From positions 186,001 through 250,000 of the forward strand of contig NZ_RCDC01000006.1 in the NCBI RefSeq assembly GCF_003651185.1: a DNA stretch of 64,000 nucleotides. Direction: 5' to 3'. The position numbers were made by a program, and so were the translations under genes. The stretch comes from Stenotrophomonas rhizophila (lineage in GTDB: Bacteria; Pseudomonadota; Gammaproteobacteria; Xanthomonadales; Xanthomonadaceae). Positions 8,716 to 15,998 of the stretch are shown in pieces. The notes below the pieces were generated by a model. The model had not been told where the DNA came from and did no database searches. It saw nothing but the letters and a program-made list of their open reading frames with translations. Numbering within the stretch: the first letter of the stretch is position 1; each line of letters begins with the position of its first letter.

Positions 8716-9611
8716 TGATGTCCACCAAGATGCGCCTGCCCTGCCTGCTGCTGGCCGCCAGCCTCAGCCTGCCGCTGATGGTCCAGGCCGCCGACGACCC
8801 GGCCGTGGCCCAGCTGACCCAGCGCCTGATGGCGATCCAGGCCAATCCGGATGCGGCCCAGCTGGCCGCCTTCGAGCGCCTGCAGGCCCAGCAGGCCGTG
8901 GCCGATCTGGCCAAGGCCAAGCGCCGGGATCTGGACCAGGCCCGCTACCTGGCCGAGCGCCGGGTCGAGATCGCCGAAACCAGCGTCCGCGCCGCGCTGG
9001 CCCAGCGTGAGGTCGATCAGCTTGAACGCACCCGCAGCGAGCTGCTGATCGAAGCCAGCCGCCGCGACGCCCAGCGGGCCCGCCAGGAAGCCGAGCGCCT
9101 GCGCGTGCAGGCCCAGATCCAGGCCGAGGAAAGCGAACGCCTGCGCCAGGCGGCCGAACAGGAAGCCCTGGCCCGCCAGGACGCCGAAACCGCGCTGACC
9201 AGCGTGGCCGGCAAGCAGACCGCCCGCCTGAGCGCGGCCCAGCAGAACGCGGCCAAGCTGGCCCGCGAAGAAGCCGAGCTGGTGGCAGGCAGCAAGCTGC
9301 CGGGCTCCAAATTCGACAGCCGTGGCGAAGTATTCACCTTCAATGGCGACGCCTTCGCAGCCGGCAAGGGCAGCCTGTCCGGCGGCGCCAAGGGCCAGGC
9401 CAAGGCCTTGGCCGAGTACCTGAACATCGGCAAGAAGGGCCGGGTCCGGATCGAGGCGTACGACGCTGCGGCCGGTGTCGGGCAGCAGCGCGCCGAGGCG
9501 CTGCGCGATGCGCTCGTGGCTGCCGGTGTCAGTGCCAGCCGGCTGCAGGTCAGCGGCAAGAAGGCCGCCGCGACCAAGGCCCGCTCGGCGGAGGTCATCA
9601 TCGCGCCCTGA
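8715..9611 (+). CDS. OmpA-like peptidoglycan-associated protein with long coiled coil
   Basis: A 298-residue exported protein: signal peptide (about 1-24), a helical coiled-coil stretch (about 30-190, rich in A, Q, R and E), then an OmpA C-like domain (about 195-298). The domain is divergent but keeps the Asp and Arg positions that bind diaminopimelate (YDAAAGVGQQRAEALRDAL). It overlaps the DUF4398 gene by one base; an alternative ATG is at 8718. The pair looks like an envelope spacer between peptidoglycan and the outer membrane. That role is inference. Confidence 0.8.
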   Translation: MMSTKMRLPCLLLAASLSLPLMVQAADDPAVAQLTQRLMAIQANPDAAQLAAFERLQAQQAVADLAKAKRRDLDQARYLAERRVEIAETSVRAALAQREVDQLERTRSELLIEASRRDAQRARQEAERLRVQAQIQAEESERLRQAAEQEALARQDAETALTSVAGKQTARLSAAQQNAAKLAREEAELVAGSKLPGSKFDSRGEVFTFNGDAFAAGKGSLSGGAKGQAKALAEYLNIGKKGRVRIEAYDAAAGVGQQRAEALRDALVAAGVSASRLQVSGKKAAATKARSAEVIIAP

Positions 9612-9815
9612 TGCCGGGCCGGTGCTGCGTCATGATCGGGGGTCATGACGCAACTGGTTGTTTTTGTTTAATTTTCGTTGTTCTGCGCGTTCAGCCTGAA
9701 CCCCGCTTAGGCGAGGCCGACGATATCGTTTGAAAGGGTTGAACCGGCCCCGAAGCAAGCGTAGGGTCAGTTGTCCGGGTCGCCTTCCGCGGCCCGGACG
9801 ATAGGAGGGCCGGCA

Positions 9816-9965
9816 ATGCACCAGCGCCACGAATCACAGCAGTCGCAGGTCCAGGCGCTACTGGACGCCGCTGCGGGTTCGCAGGTCAGGGTTGCCCGTC
9901 ACTCCGCCCCAAGCAGCGCCCCGTGCCGTCAGGCCGGGGCGTTCTTGTTTCTGCAGAAGCGATAG
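9816..9965 (+). CDS. Possible 49-residue leader peptide or small protein
   Basis: This ORF starts at an ATG eight bases after AGGAGG (9803-9808), among the best ribosome sites in the window, and ends 10 bases before the start of the YdcH-like gene. The predicted product is basic and glutamine-rich at its N-terminus, with no recognised domain. A strong GC hairpin followed by GTTCTTGTTT lies within its last third. The ribosome site of the next gene (AGGAGG) overlaps its stop. Coupled translation or attenuation would fit, but a small RNA with a chance ORF is equally possible. Confidence 0.35.
   Translation: MHQRHESQQSQVQALLDAAAGSQVRVARHSAPSSAPCRQAGAFLFLQKR
9917..9949 (+). terminator. Terminator or attenuator hairpin inside the small ORF
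   Basis: CGCCCCG (9917-9923) pairs with CGGGGCG (9935-9941), and inside it GCC pairs with GGC around GTCA. The hairpin is followed by TTCTTGTTT. It precedes the YdcH-like gene on the same strand, so it would either end an upstream transcript or attenuate that gene. Confidence 0.6.
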
Positions 9966-9975
9966 GAGGTTCATC

Positions 9976-10194
9976 ATGTTTGAAGGTCAGCCCCAGAGCG
10001 ATATCGACGCACGGCGCAAGCAGGATCCGGAATTCAAGGCGCTCTACGAACGGCACCAGAAGTTGAACAAGAAGTGCATGGATGCCGAGCTGGGTGTGCT
10101 TCCGATAGACAGCCTCACCCTGGGACAGATGAAGCGTGAAAAGCTGCTGGCCAAGCAGAGACTGGAACGGATGTACGCCTCCCCCGTGCACTGA
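9976..10194 (+). CDS. YdcH-like (DUF465) small protein
   Basis: A 72-residue helical protein of the YdcH/DUF465 family. The body HQKLNKKCMDAE...MKREKLLAKQRLERM is typical: two charged helices joined by a short turn with LTLGQMKREK. The start follows a near-perfect AGGAGG. Function is unknown in the family. Its unusual point is the leader, which holds a small ORF and a terminator-like hairpin. Confidence 0.8.
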   Translation: MFEGQPQSDIDARRKQDPEFKALYERHQKLNKKCMDAELGVLPIDSLTLGQMKREKLLAKQRLERMYASPVH

Positions 10195-10346
10195 CCCCCC
10201 TTACCGCCCTACGTCGCGGGCGGTTCCGGTCTCCTCGTCGACCGGTGCCGTCCGCGCCGCTTATGAACGCGGCAACCTGACTTTCGCCGCCAACCGTCGG
10301 ATAATCACCGGTCCGGCCGCCTTGCGGCGCGAATCGATGTGAACCG

Positions 10347-11717
10347 ATGGCAATCCACTCCTCCGTACTCGAACTCATTGGCCAGACCCCGATCGTCAAG
10401 GCCCAGCGCCTGGATACCGGTGTCTGCGAGCTTTACCTGAAGCTCGAGAGTGCCAATCCCGGAGGATCGATCAAGGACCGCATCGGCCTGTCGATGATTG
10501 AAGCCGCCGAGCAGCGTGGCGACCTCAAGCCGGGCGCGACCCTGGTCGAGGGCACCGCCGGCAACACTGGCCTGGGCCTGGCGCTGGTCGCCCAGCAGAA
10601 GGGCTACAAGCTGATCCTGGTCGTGCCGGACAAGATGAGCCGCGAGAAGATCTTCAATCTCAAGGCGATGGGCGCCGAAGTGCGGCTGACCCGTTCGGAC
10701 GTGGCCAAGGGCCACCCGGAGTACTACCAGGACATGGCCAAGCGCGTGGCCGAGGAAACCCCTGGCGCGTACTTCATCAACCAGTTCGGCAACCCGGACA
10801 ACCCGGCCGCCCATGAATTCGGCACCGGCCCGGAAATCCTGGCGCAGATGGACGGCGACCTGGACGCGATCGTGTTCGGCTGTGGCAGCTCCGGCACCAT
10901 GACCGGCCTGTCGCGCGCCTTCTCCACCCTCTCGCCGAAGACCGAACTGGTCCTGGCCGACCCGGTCGGCTCGATCCTGGCCGAGTACATCAATGACGGC
11001 GTGCTCAACGACAAGTCGGGCAGCTGGCTGGTGGAAGGCATCGGCGAGGACTTCCTGCCCTCGATCGCCGATTTCAGCCGCGTCACCAAGGCCTACGCGA
11101 TCAGCGATGCCGAGAGCTTCCATACCGCACGCGAGCTGCTGGGCAAGGAAGGCATCCTCGGCGGTTCCTCGACCGGCACCCTGCTGGCCGCGGCGCTGAA
11201 GTACTGCAAAGAGCAGACCACCCCGAAGAAGGTGCTGGTGCTGGTCTGCGATACCGGCAACAAGTACCTGTCCAAGATGTACAACGACTACTGGATGCTG
11301 GACAACGGCTTCCTGGAGCGCCCGCAGTCGGGCGACCTGCGCGACCTGATCCTGCGCCCGTACGGGCAGCGCGACACCGTCGTGATCGGTCCTAATGATC
11401 TACTCACCACCGCCTACCAGCGCATGAAGCTCTACGACGTCTCGCAGCTGCCGGTGATGGACGGCGACCAGCTGGTCGGCATCGTCGATGAAAGCGACGT
11501 GCTGCTGCATGTGTACGGCGACGAAGCCCGCTTCCGCGACCCGGTTGCCACCGCGATGGTCAGCAAGCTGGATCGCCTGGACGTGAAATCCCCGATCGAG
11601 GCCCTGCTGCCGGTGTTCGACCGCGGCCAGGTCGCCATCGTCATGGACGGCGCCAATTTCCTCGGCCTGATCACCCGCATCGATCTGCTGAACTACCTGC
11701 GCCGGCGCGTACAGTAA
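10347..11717 (+). CDS. cbs: Cystathionine beta-synthase with C-terminal CBS pair
   Basis: A 456-residue PLP enzyme joining homocysteine and serine to cystathionine, or releasing H2S. The catalytic domain has the Schiff-base Lys43 in SIKDR, the substrate loop EGTAGNTGLG and the PLP-phosphate glycine loop GCGSSGTMTGL. Residues about 335-456 form two CBS motifs (QLPVMDGDQLVGIVDESD and VMDGANFLGLITRIDL), normally a regulatory nucleotide-binding module. A cystathionine gamma-lyase/synthase gene follows after 118 bases, so together they could run reverse transsulfuration. O-acetylserine sulfhydrylase activity cannot be excluded by reading alone. Confidence 0.88.
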   Translation: MAIHSSVLELIGQTPIVKAQRLDTGVCELYLKLESANPGGSIKDRIGLSMIEAAEQRGDLKPGATLVEGTAGNTGLGLALVAQQKGYKLILVVPDKMSREKIFNLKAMGAEVRLTRSDVAKGHPEYYQDMAKRVAEETPGAYFINQFGNPDNPAAHEFGTGPEILAQMDGDLDAIVFGCGSSGTMTGLSRAFSTLSPKTELVLADPVGSILAEYINDGVLNDKSGSWLVEGIGEDFLPSIADFSRVTKAYAISDAESFHTARELLGKEGILGGSSTGTLLAAALKYCKEQTTPKKVLVLVCDTGNKYLSKMYNDYWMLDNGFLERPQSGDLRDLILRPYGQRDTVVIGPNDLLTTAYQRMKLYDVSQLPVMDGDQLVGIVDESDVLLHVYGDEARFRDPVATAMVSKLDRLDVKSPIEALLPVFDRGQVAIVMDGANFLGLITRIDLLNYLRRRVQ

Positions 11718-11800
11718 GCGTCTGCGTCGCAATGAATTCCTGTTTATCCGCGTCAACGGCCGATTAAGCCGCCGCTGATAGACTTCCGCTCCTTTTGCGG

Positions 11801-11816
11801 AGCCCCCATGGGGGCT
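11801..11816 (+). terminator. Perfect hairpin between cbs and metB
   Basis: AGCCCCC-AT-GGGGGCT, followed by TCTATTG, lies 20 bases before the metB start. A second small hairpin (CCGC...GCGG, 11786-11800) adjoins it. It may be a weak terminator of cbs or a leader hairpin of metB. The U-run is poor, so termination strength is uncertain. Confidence 0.4.
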
Positions 11817-11835
11817 TCTATTGCTGGGAAACAAC

Positions 11836-13038
11836 ATGTCCGATCACGCTTCTTCCGGGCACGGCGACCGCTCGCTCGCCCTGGCCACGCTGGCGATCCA
11901 TGGCGGCCAGTCGCCGGATCCGAGCACCGGCGCGGTGATGCCGCCGATCTATGCGACCTCCACCTATGCCCAGTCCAGCCCCGGTGAGCATCAGGGCTTC
12001 GAGTACTCGCGTACCCACAATCCCACACGCTTCGCCTACGAGCGTTGCGTGGCCTCCCTGGAAGGCGGCAGCCGCGGTTACGCGTTCGCCTCGGGCATGG
12101 CCGCCAGCTCCACGGTGATGGAGCTGCTGGATGCCGGCAGCCACGTGGTGGCGATGGACGATATCTACGGCGGGACCTTCCGCCTGTTCGAGCGCGTGCG
12201 TAAGCGCACCGCCGGCCTGCAGTTCAGTTTCGTCGACCTGACCGACCTGGCCGCGTTCGAGGCCTCGATCACCCCGCAGACAAAGATGGTCTGGATCGAG
12301 ACGCCGACCAACCCGATGCTGAAGATCGTGGACATCGCCGCAGTCGCTGCGATCGCCAAGCGCCACAACCTGCTGGTGGTGGTGGACAACACCTTCGCCT
12401 CGCCGATGCTGCAGCGCCCGCTGGAGCAGGGCGCGGACCTGGTCCTGCACTCGGCCACCAAGTACCTCAACGGGCACTCGGACATGGTCGGTGGCATGGT
12501 CGTGGTCGGCGACAACGCCGAACTGGCCGAGCAGATGGCCTTCCTGCAGAACTCCATCGGCGCCGTGCAGGGCCCGTTCGACAGCTTCCTGGCGCTGCGC
12601 GGCCTGAAGACCCTGCCGCTGCGCATGAAGGCGCACTGCGCCAACGCGCTGGCCCTGGCCCAGTGGCTGGAAAAGCACCCGGCCGTGGAGAAGGTCATCT
12701 ATCCCGGCCTGACTTCGCACCCGCAGCACGAGCTGGCGACCCGCCAGATGAACGGCTACGGCGGCATCGTCTCGATCGTCCTCAAGGGCGGTTACGCGGC
12801 GGCCAAGCGTTTCTGCGAGAAGACCGAACTGTTCACCTTGGCCGAGTCGCTGGGTGGCGTGGAAAGCCTGGTGAATCATCCGGCGGTGATGACGCATGCG
12901 TCGATTCCGGTGGAACGTCGGGAAAAGCTGGGCATCAGTGATGCGCTGGTGCGGCTGAGCGTGGGCGTGGAAGACCTGGGTGATCTGCAGGTGGATCTGG
13001 AGACGGCTCTGTCGGCCGGATCGGGCGGCGTCGGCTGA
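11836..13038 (+). CDS. metB: Cystathionine gamma-lyase/gamma-synthase (Cys/Met PLP enzyme)
   Basis: A 400-residue PLP enzyme of the Cys/Met metabolism family. It carries the Schiff-base Lys209 in HSATKYLNGHSD, the YSRTHNPTR tetramer motif (57-65) and ETPTNPML. Lyase (reverse transsulfuration) or synthase (methionine synthesis) cannot be separated by eye; the neighbouring cystathionine beta-synthase favours the lyase role. In Xanthomonas the homologue marks one edge of the LPS locus, as here. The first glycosyltransferase starts one base after its stop, so LPS genes may be read through from it. The start follows GGGAAAC. Confidence 0.9.
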   Translation: MSDHASSGHGDRSLALATLAIHGGQSPDPSTGAVMPPIYATSTYAQSSPGEHQGFEYSRTHNPTRFAYERCVASLEGGSRGYAFASGMAASSTVMELLDAGSHVVAMDDIYGGTFRLFERVRKRTAGLQFSFVDLTDLAAFEASITPQTKMVWIETPTNPMLKIVDIAAVAAIAKRHNLLVVVDNTFASPMLQRPLEQGADLVLHSATKYLNGHSDMVGGMVVVGDNAELAEQMAFLQNSIGAVQGPFDSFLALRGLKTLPLRMKAHCANALALAQWLEKHPAVEKVIYPGLTSHPQHELATRQMNGYGGIVSIVLKGGYAAAKRFCEKTELFTLAESLGGVESLVNHPAVMTHASIPVERREKLGISDALVRLSVGVEDLGDLQVDLETALSAGSGGVG

Positions 13039-13039
13039 G

Positions 13040-14449
13040 ATGGCCGATCCCACTGTCATGGTTCCGCTGCGCCATCGCCTGGTGCAGTGGGTGGTCAGCC
13101 AGGCCTGGTTGAGGGCGATATACCGGCTCGTGCCGGCCGCGCTGCGCAACCGGGTGACCGGGCGGCTGATGGCGCCCCCGGAGCCGGTGTACTGTCGCTT
13201 TGAGAATGAAGACCGCTGGGAACAGCGCCGGCACGCGGTTCCCGATGCGCCGGTGCACTTCTTCGGGCAGGCCGACCCCGCCTGGGCGGGACACGGTGTC
13301 AACGTGTTCGCCTACCTGCGCGGTCAATTCGGCCTGGCCGAGTGCGCGCGTCTGTACTCCCGCGCGCTGCTGGGGGCACGTTATCCCGCCGCGCTGGTGG
13401 ACGTGGACATCAACTTGCCGCACGGTTGGAATGATCGCAGTCTCGACGCATACATCAGCGACGCGGCGCCACATCGGGTGCATCTGGTCTTCATCAATCC
13501 TGATTTCCTGGACGCTGCACTTGATCAGATTGGCAAGGCCCGCCTGGAGGGTGGCTACATCATTGCGTGCTGGTTCTGGGAACTTGAGAACATCCCCTCG
13601 ACCTGGCTGCCGGCGCTGCAGCAGGTCGACGAAGTCCTAGTTGCATCGCGCTACGTCGGCGAGGCCTTCGCGCGGGTTACCGACAAGCCCATCCTGTGCG
13701 TTCCGCTGCCTCTCAGTGATGTCGGCGACAGTGGCCTGCAGCGCGAGGACTTCGGCATTGCGTCGGGCGACTTCGTGTTCCTGACTTCGTTCGACTTCAA
13801 CTCCTACGTACACCGGAAGAACCCGTTCGCTGCGATCCAGGCCTTCCAGCAGGCGTTCCCGGCCGAGCGCAAGGGCGTGCAGCTGCTGATCAAAACCAGC
13901 AACGGTTATCGTCGCCCCGAGCGCCTGCAGCTGTTGCTGGACGCGACGTCGGGCGATCCGCGCATCGTGGTGCGCGACCAGGTGCTTGACCGCGCTGACG
14001 TGCAGGCGCTGCAGCGCTGCGCCGACGTCTATGTATCGCTGCACCATGCGGAAGGATTTGGCCTCGGCCTGGCCGAGTGCATGGCCCAGGGCAAGCCGGT
14101 CATCGGCACTGGCTGGTCCGGCAACATGGAGTTCATGGATGCCAAGAACAGCGCTCTGGTCGACTACACCTTGGTACCGGTCATGGAAGGCGAATATGCG
14201 CACCATGAAGGCCAGCGCTGGGCAGCGGCGGACGTGGTCGACGCGGCGCGCTGGATGCGCCGGCTGGCCGACGAGCCCCAGCTTGCTCTGGCCATGGGCG
14301 AACGCGCCCGTGAGTCGGTATTGCAGACGCTGTCGCCCGAACGCGCAGCGCGCGCGCTTATCGCCCGGATCGAACAGATCCACCAGCAGCGCGGACTGAT
14401 CTCCACCCCGTCCACCGTTCCCCCCTCCCGCCAGGAAGGATCAAACTGA
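13040..14449 (+). CDS. Family 4 glycosyltransferase (O-polysaccharide)
   Basis: A 469-residue GT-B glycosyltransferase. The C-terminal donor domain carries the EX7E motif EGFGLGLAE (338-346) followed by GKPVIGTGWSGNMEF, standard for GT4. The N-terminal half has FGQADPAWAGHGVNVFAYL, typical of polysaccharide GTs that begin near a GHGVN loop. ATG 13040 lies one base after the metB stop; ATG 13058 is an alternative start. The stop overlaps wzm by one base (TGATG), so it is co-translated with the exporter. Acceptor and donor are not predictable; GDP-D-rhamnose and GDP-PerNAc are the local candidates. Confidence 0.85.
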   Translation: MADPTVMVPLRHRLVQWVVSQAWLRAIYRLVPAALRNRVTGRLMAPPEPVYCRFENEDRWEQRRHAVPDAPVHFFGQADPAWAGHGVNVFAYLRGQFGLAECARLYSRALLGARYPAALVDVDINLPHGWNDRSLDAYISDAAPHRVHLVFINPDFLDAALDQIGKARLEGGYIIACWFWELENIPSTWLPALQQVDEVLVASRYVGEAFARVTDKPILCVPLPLSDVGDSGLQREDFGIASGDFVFLTSFDFNSYVHRKNPFAAIQAFQQAFPAERKGVQLLIKTSNGYRRPERLQLLLDATSGDPRIVVRDQVLDRADVQALQRCADVYVSLHHAEGFGLGLAECMAQGKPVIGTGWSGNMEFMDAKNSALVDYTLVPVMEGEYAHHEGQRWAAADVVDAARWMRRLADEPQLALAMGERARESVLQTLSPERAARALIARIEQIHQQRGLISTPSTVPPSRQEGSN

Positions 14450-15237
14450 TGCACAGCTATTCCGCCACCTTCAAGGACCTTCGTGAAGGTATCCAGGGGG
14501 CCAAAGTTTCATTCCATATTGCCAAGGGGGACATCCAGGCGCGCTACCGGCGCAGTGTGCTAGGGCCGTTCTGGCAGTCGCTGGCCACCGCCGTCGGCGT
14601 GGTCGGTCTGGGCCTGCTGTGGAGCCAGCTGCTCAACATTGACCGGGAAAAATTCATTCCTACCCTTACCGCCGGCCTGATCATCTGGCAGATGCTGGCA
14701 GGGGTACTGATCGAAAGCTGCGGGCTGTTCGTCCGGCAGGCGTCGATCATCCGTAACGTGGTCATGCCCTTGTCGGTCCATCCGATGAGCATCGTGATTC
14801 GCTATGTGGTCAACTTCGCGCACAGCCTGATCGTCTTCGTGATCGTGGCAGTGTTCATGAAGATCGAGGTGAACTGGAACACGCTGCTGTTCATTCCCGG
14901 CCTGCTGCTGGTCATGGCCAACATGCTCTGGCTCTCGTTCGCGTTCGGCGTGATGGGCGCTCGTTACCGCGACCTCGAGTACGGCGTGGCATCGATCATG
15001 CCGATGCTGTTCCTGATCAGTCCGGTCATGTACCGCTTGGAGAACCTTCCGTTCTCCTCGATGATCCTTGAGTTCAATCCCTTTACTTACCTGATCGAAG
15101 TGCTGCGCGCCCCGATGCTGGGTCACGTACCGTCCCTGACCACGTACGTGGTGTTGGTCGTCGGCGCTGTCGTCGGCTGGATCGTGGCGTTCTGGTTCCT
15201 GCACAAAGCCAAGCTGCGCCTGCCTTTCTGGATCTGA
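14449..15237 (+). CDS. wzm: O-polysaccharide ABC transporter permease Wzm
   Basis: A 262-residue inner-membrane permease of the ABC-2 type with about six membrane segments. The N-terminal cytoplasmic stretch DIQARYRRSVLGPFW is the conserved signature of polysaccharide export permeases (Wzm/KpsM). It pairs with the Wzt gene, which starts at its stop codon (TGATG). It exports finished, undecaprenyl-linked O-polysaccharide, so chains here should be made fully in the cytoplasm. No Wzx/Wzy genes are seen, in agreement. Confidence 0.93.
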   Translation: MHSYSATFKDLREGIQGAKVSFHIAKGDIQARYRRSVLGPFWQSLATAVGVVGLGLLWSQLLNIDREKFIPTLTAGLIIWQMLAGVLIESCGLFVRQASIIRNVVMPLSVHPMSIVIRYVVNFAHSLIVFVIVAVFMKIEVNWNTLLFIPGLLLVMANMLWLSFAFGVMGARYRDLEYGVASIMPMLFLISPVMYRLENLPFSSMILEFNPFTYLIEVLRAPMLGHVPSLTTYVVLVVGAVVGWIVAFWFLHKAKLRLPFWI

Positions 15238-15998
15238 TGATGACCGCCAAGCTCAATTTCGAGAACGTTACCCTCCGCTATCCCATCTACAACTCGCACA
15301 GCCTGTCGCTGCGCCGGAAGATGATGGGCATCGCCACCGGTGGCCGCCTGCAGGCCGGCAGTGGTCAGATTACCCAGGTCACCGCACTGGACAATGTGTC
15401 CTTCTCCCTCAAGCAGGGCGATGCGATTGGTATCGTCGGCCACAACGGCGCAGGCAAGAGCACTTTGTTGCGAACCATGGCCGGCATCTACACCCCGCTG
15501 GAAGGCCGTATCGAGCGCGTTGGCCGGGTCGCCACCATGCTCGAAGTCGGTGCCGGCATGGACCCGGAACTGTCCGGGTATGAAAACATCCGCCGGATGG
15601 GCTTGATGCTCGGGCTCACCCTGAAGGAAATCAACGCGCGCATTCCGGAAATCGAGGAGTTCACCGACTTGGGCGATTTCCTCCAGCTGGCGGTGCGCAC
15701 CTATTCGGCCGGCATGGCCATGCGCCTGATGTTTGCCGTGGCGACCTGCACCACACCCGATATCCTGCTCGTTGACGAGGTTTTCGATGTTGGCGATGAA
15801 GCGTTCAAGGAGCGTGCTTCGGCGCGCATGCACAACTTCATCAAGTCCTCCCAGATCTTCTGCCTGGCCTCGCATTCGATGGACACAATCGCCGAATATT
15901 GCAACCGCGTATTCGTGCTCAACCACGGCACGCTTCGCGAAATCCCGGTCTCACAGCTGACAACGGAAGGTTATGGCATTGAATCTCAGGCTGGGTAA
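15237..15998 (+). CDS. wzt: O-polysaccharide ABC transporter ATPase Wzt, short form
   Basis: A 253-residue ATPase with Walker A GHNGAGKST (about 67-75), the degenerate signature YSAGMAMRL typical of Wzt/KpsT/TagH, and Walker B ILLVDEVFDVGD. It ends soon after the nucleotide-binding domain. The C-terminal glycan-binding domain found in E. coli O8/O9a Wzt (about 430 residues) is absent. The next gene overlaps its 3' end by 26 bases in another frame and starts with a beta-sandwich-like domain. A second ATG at 15240 is possible. Confidence 0.92.
   Translation: MMTAKLNFENVTLRYPIYNSHSLSLRRKMMGIATGGRLQAGSGQITQVTALDNVSFSLKQGDAIGIVGHNGAGKSTLLRTMAGIYTPLEGRIERVGRVATMLEVGAGMDPELSGYENIRRMGLMLGLTLKEINARIPEIEEFTDLGDFLQLAVRTYSAGMAMRLMFAVATCTTPDILLVDEVFDVGDEAFKERASARMHNFIKSSQIFCLASHSMDTIAEYCNRVFVLNHGTLREIPVSQLTTEGYGIESQAG

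Larger units (their letters stand above)
9612..9975. other. Intergenic leader region before the YdcH-like gene
   Basis: 364 bases between the OmpA-like gene and the YdcH-like gene. It contains a T-rich stretch (9657-9680) unusual for this GC-rich DNA, a 49-codon ORF with a strong ribosome site (9816-9965), and a terminator-like hairpin inside that ORF (9917-9949). No other gene is seen. Confidence 0.5.

Noticed and set aside
11718..11835. Possible SAM-type riboswitch upstream of metB
   Set aside because: Only two short hairpins are present, without the conserved core of any riboswitch I know. It was called a hairpin or weak terminator only.
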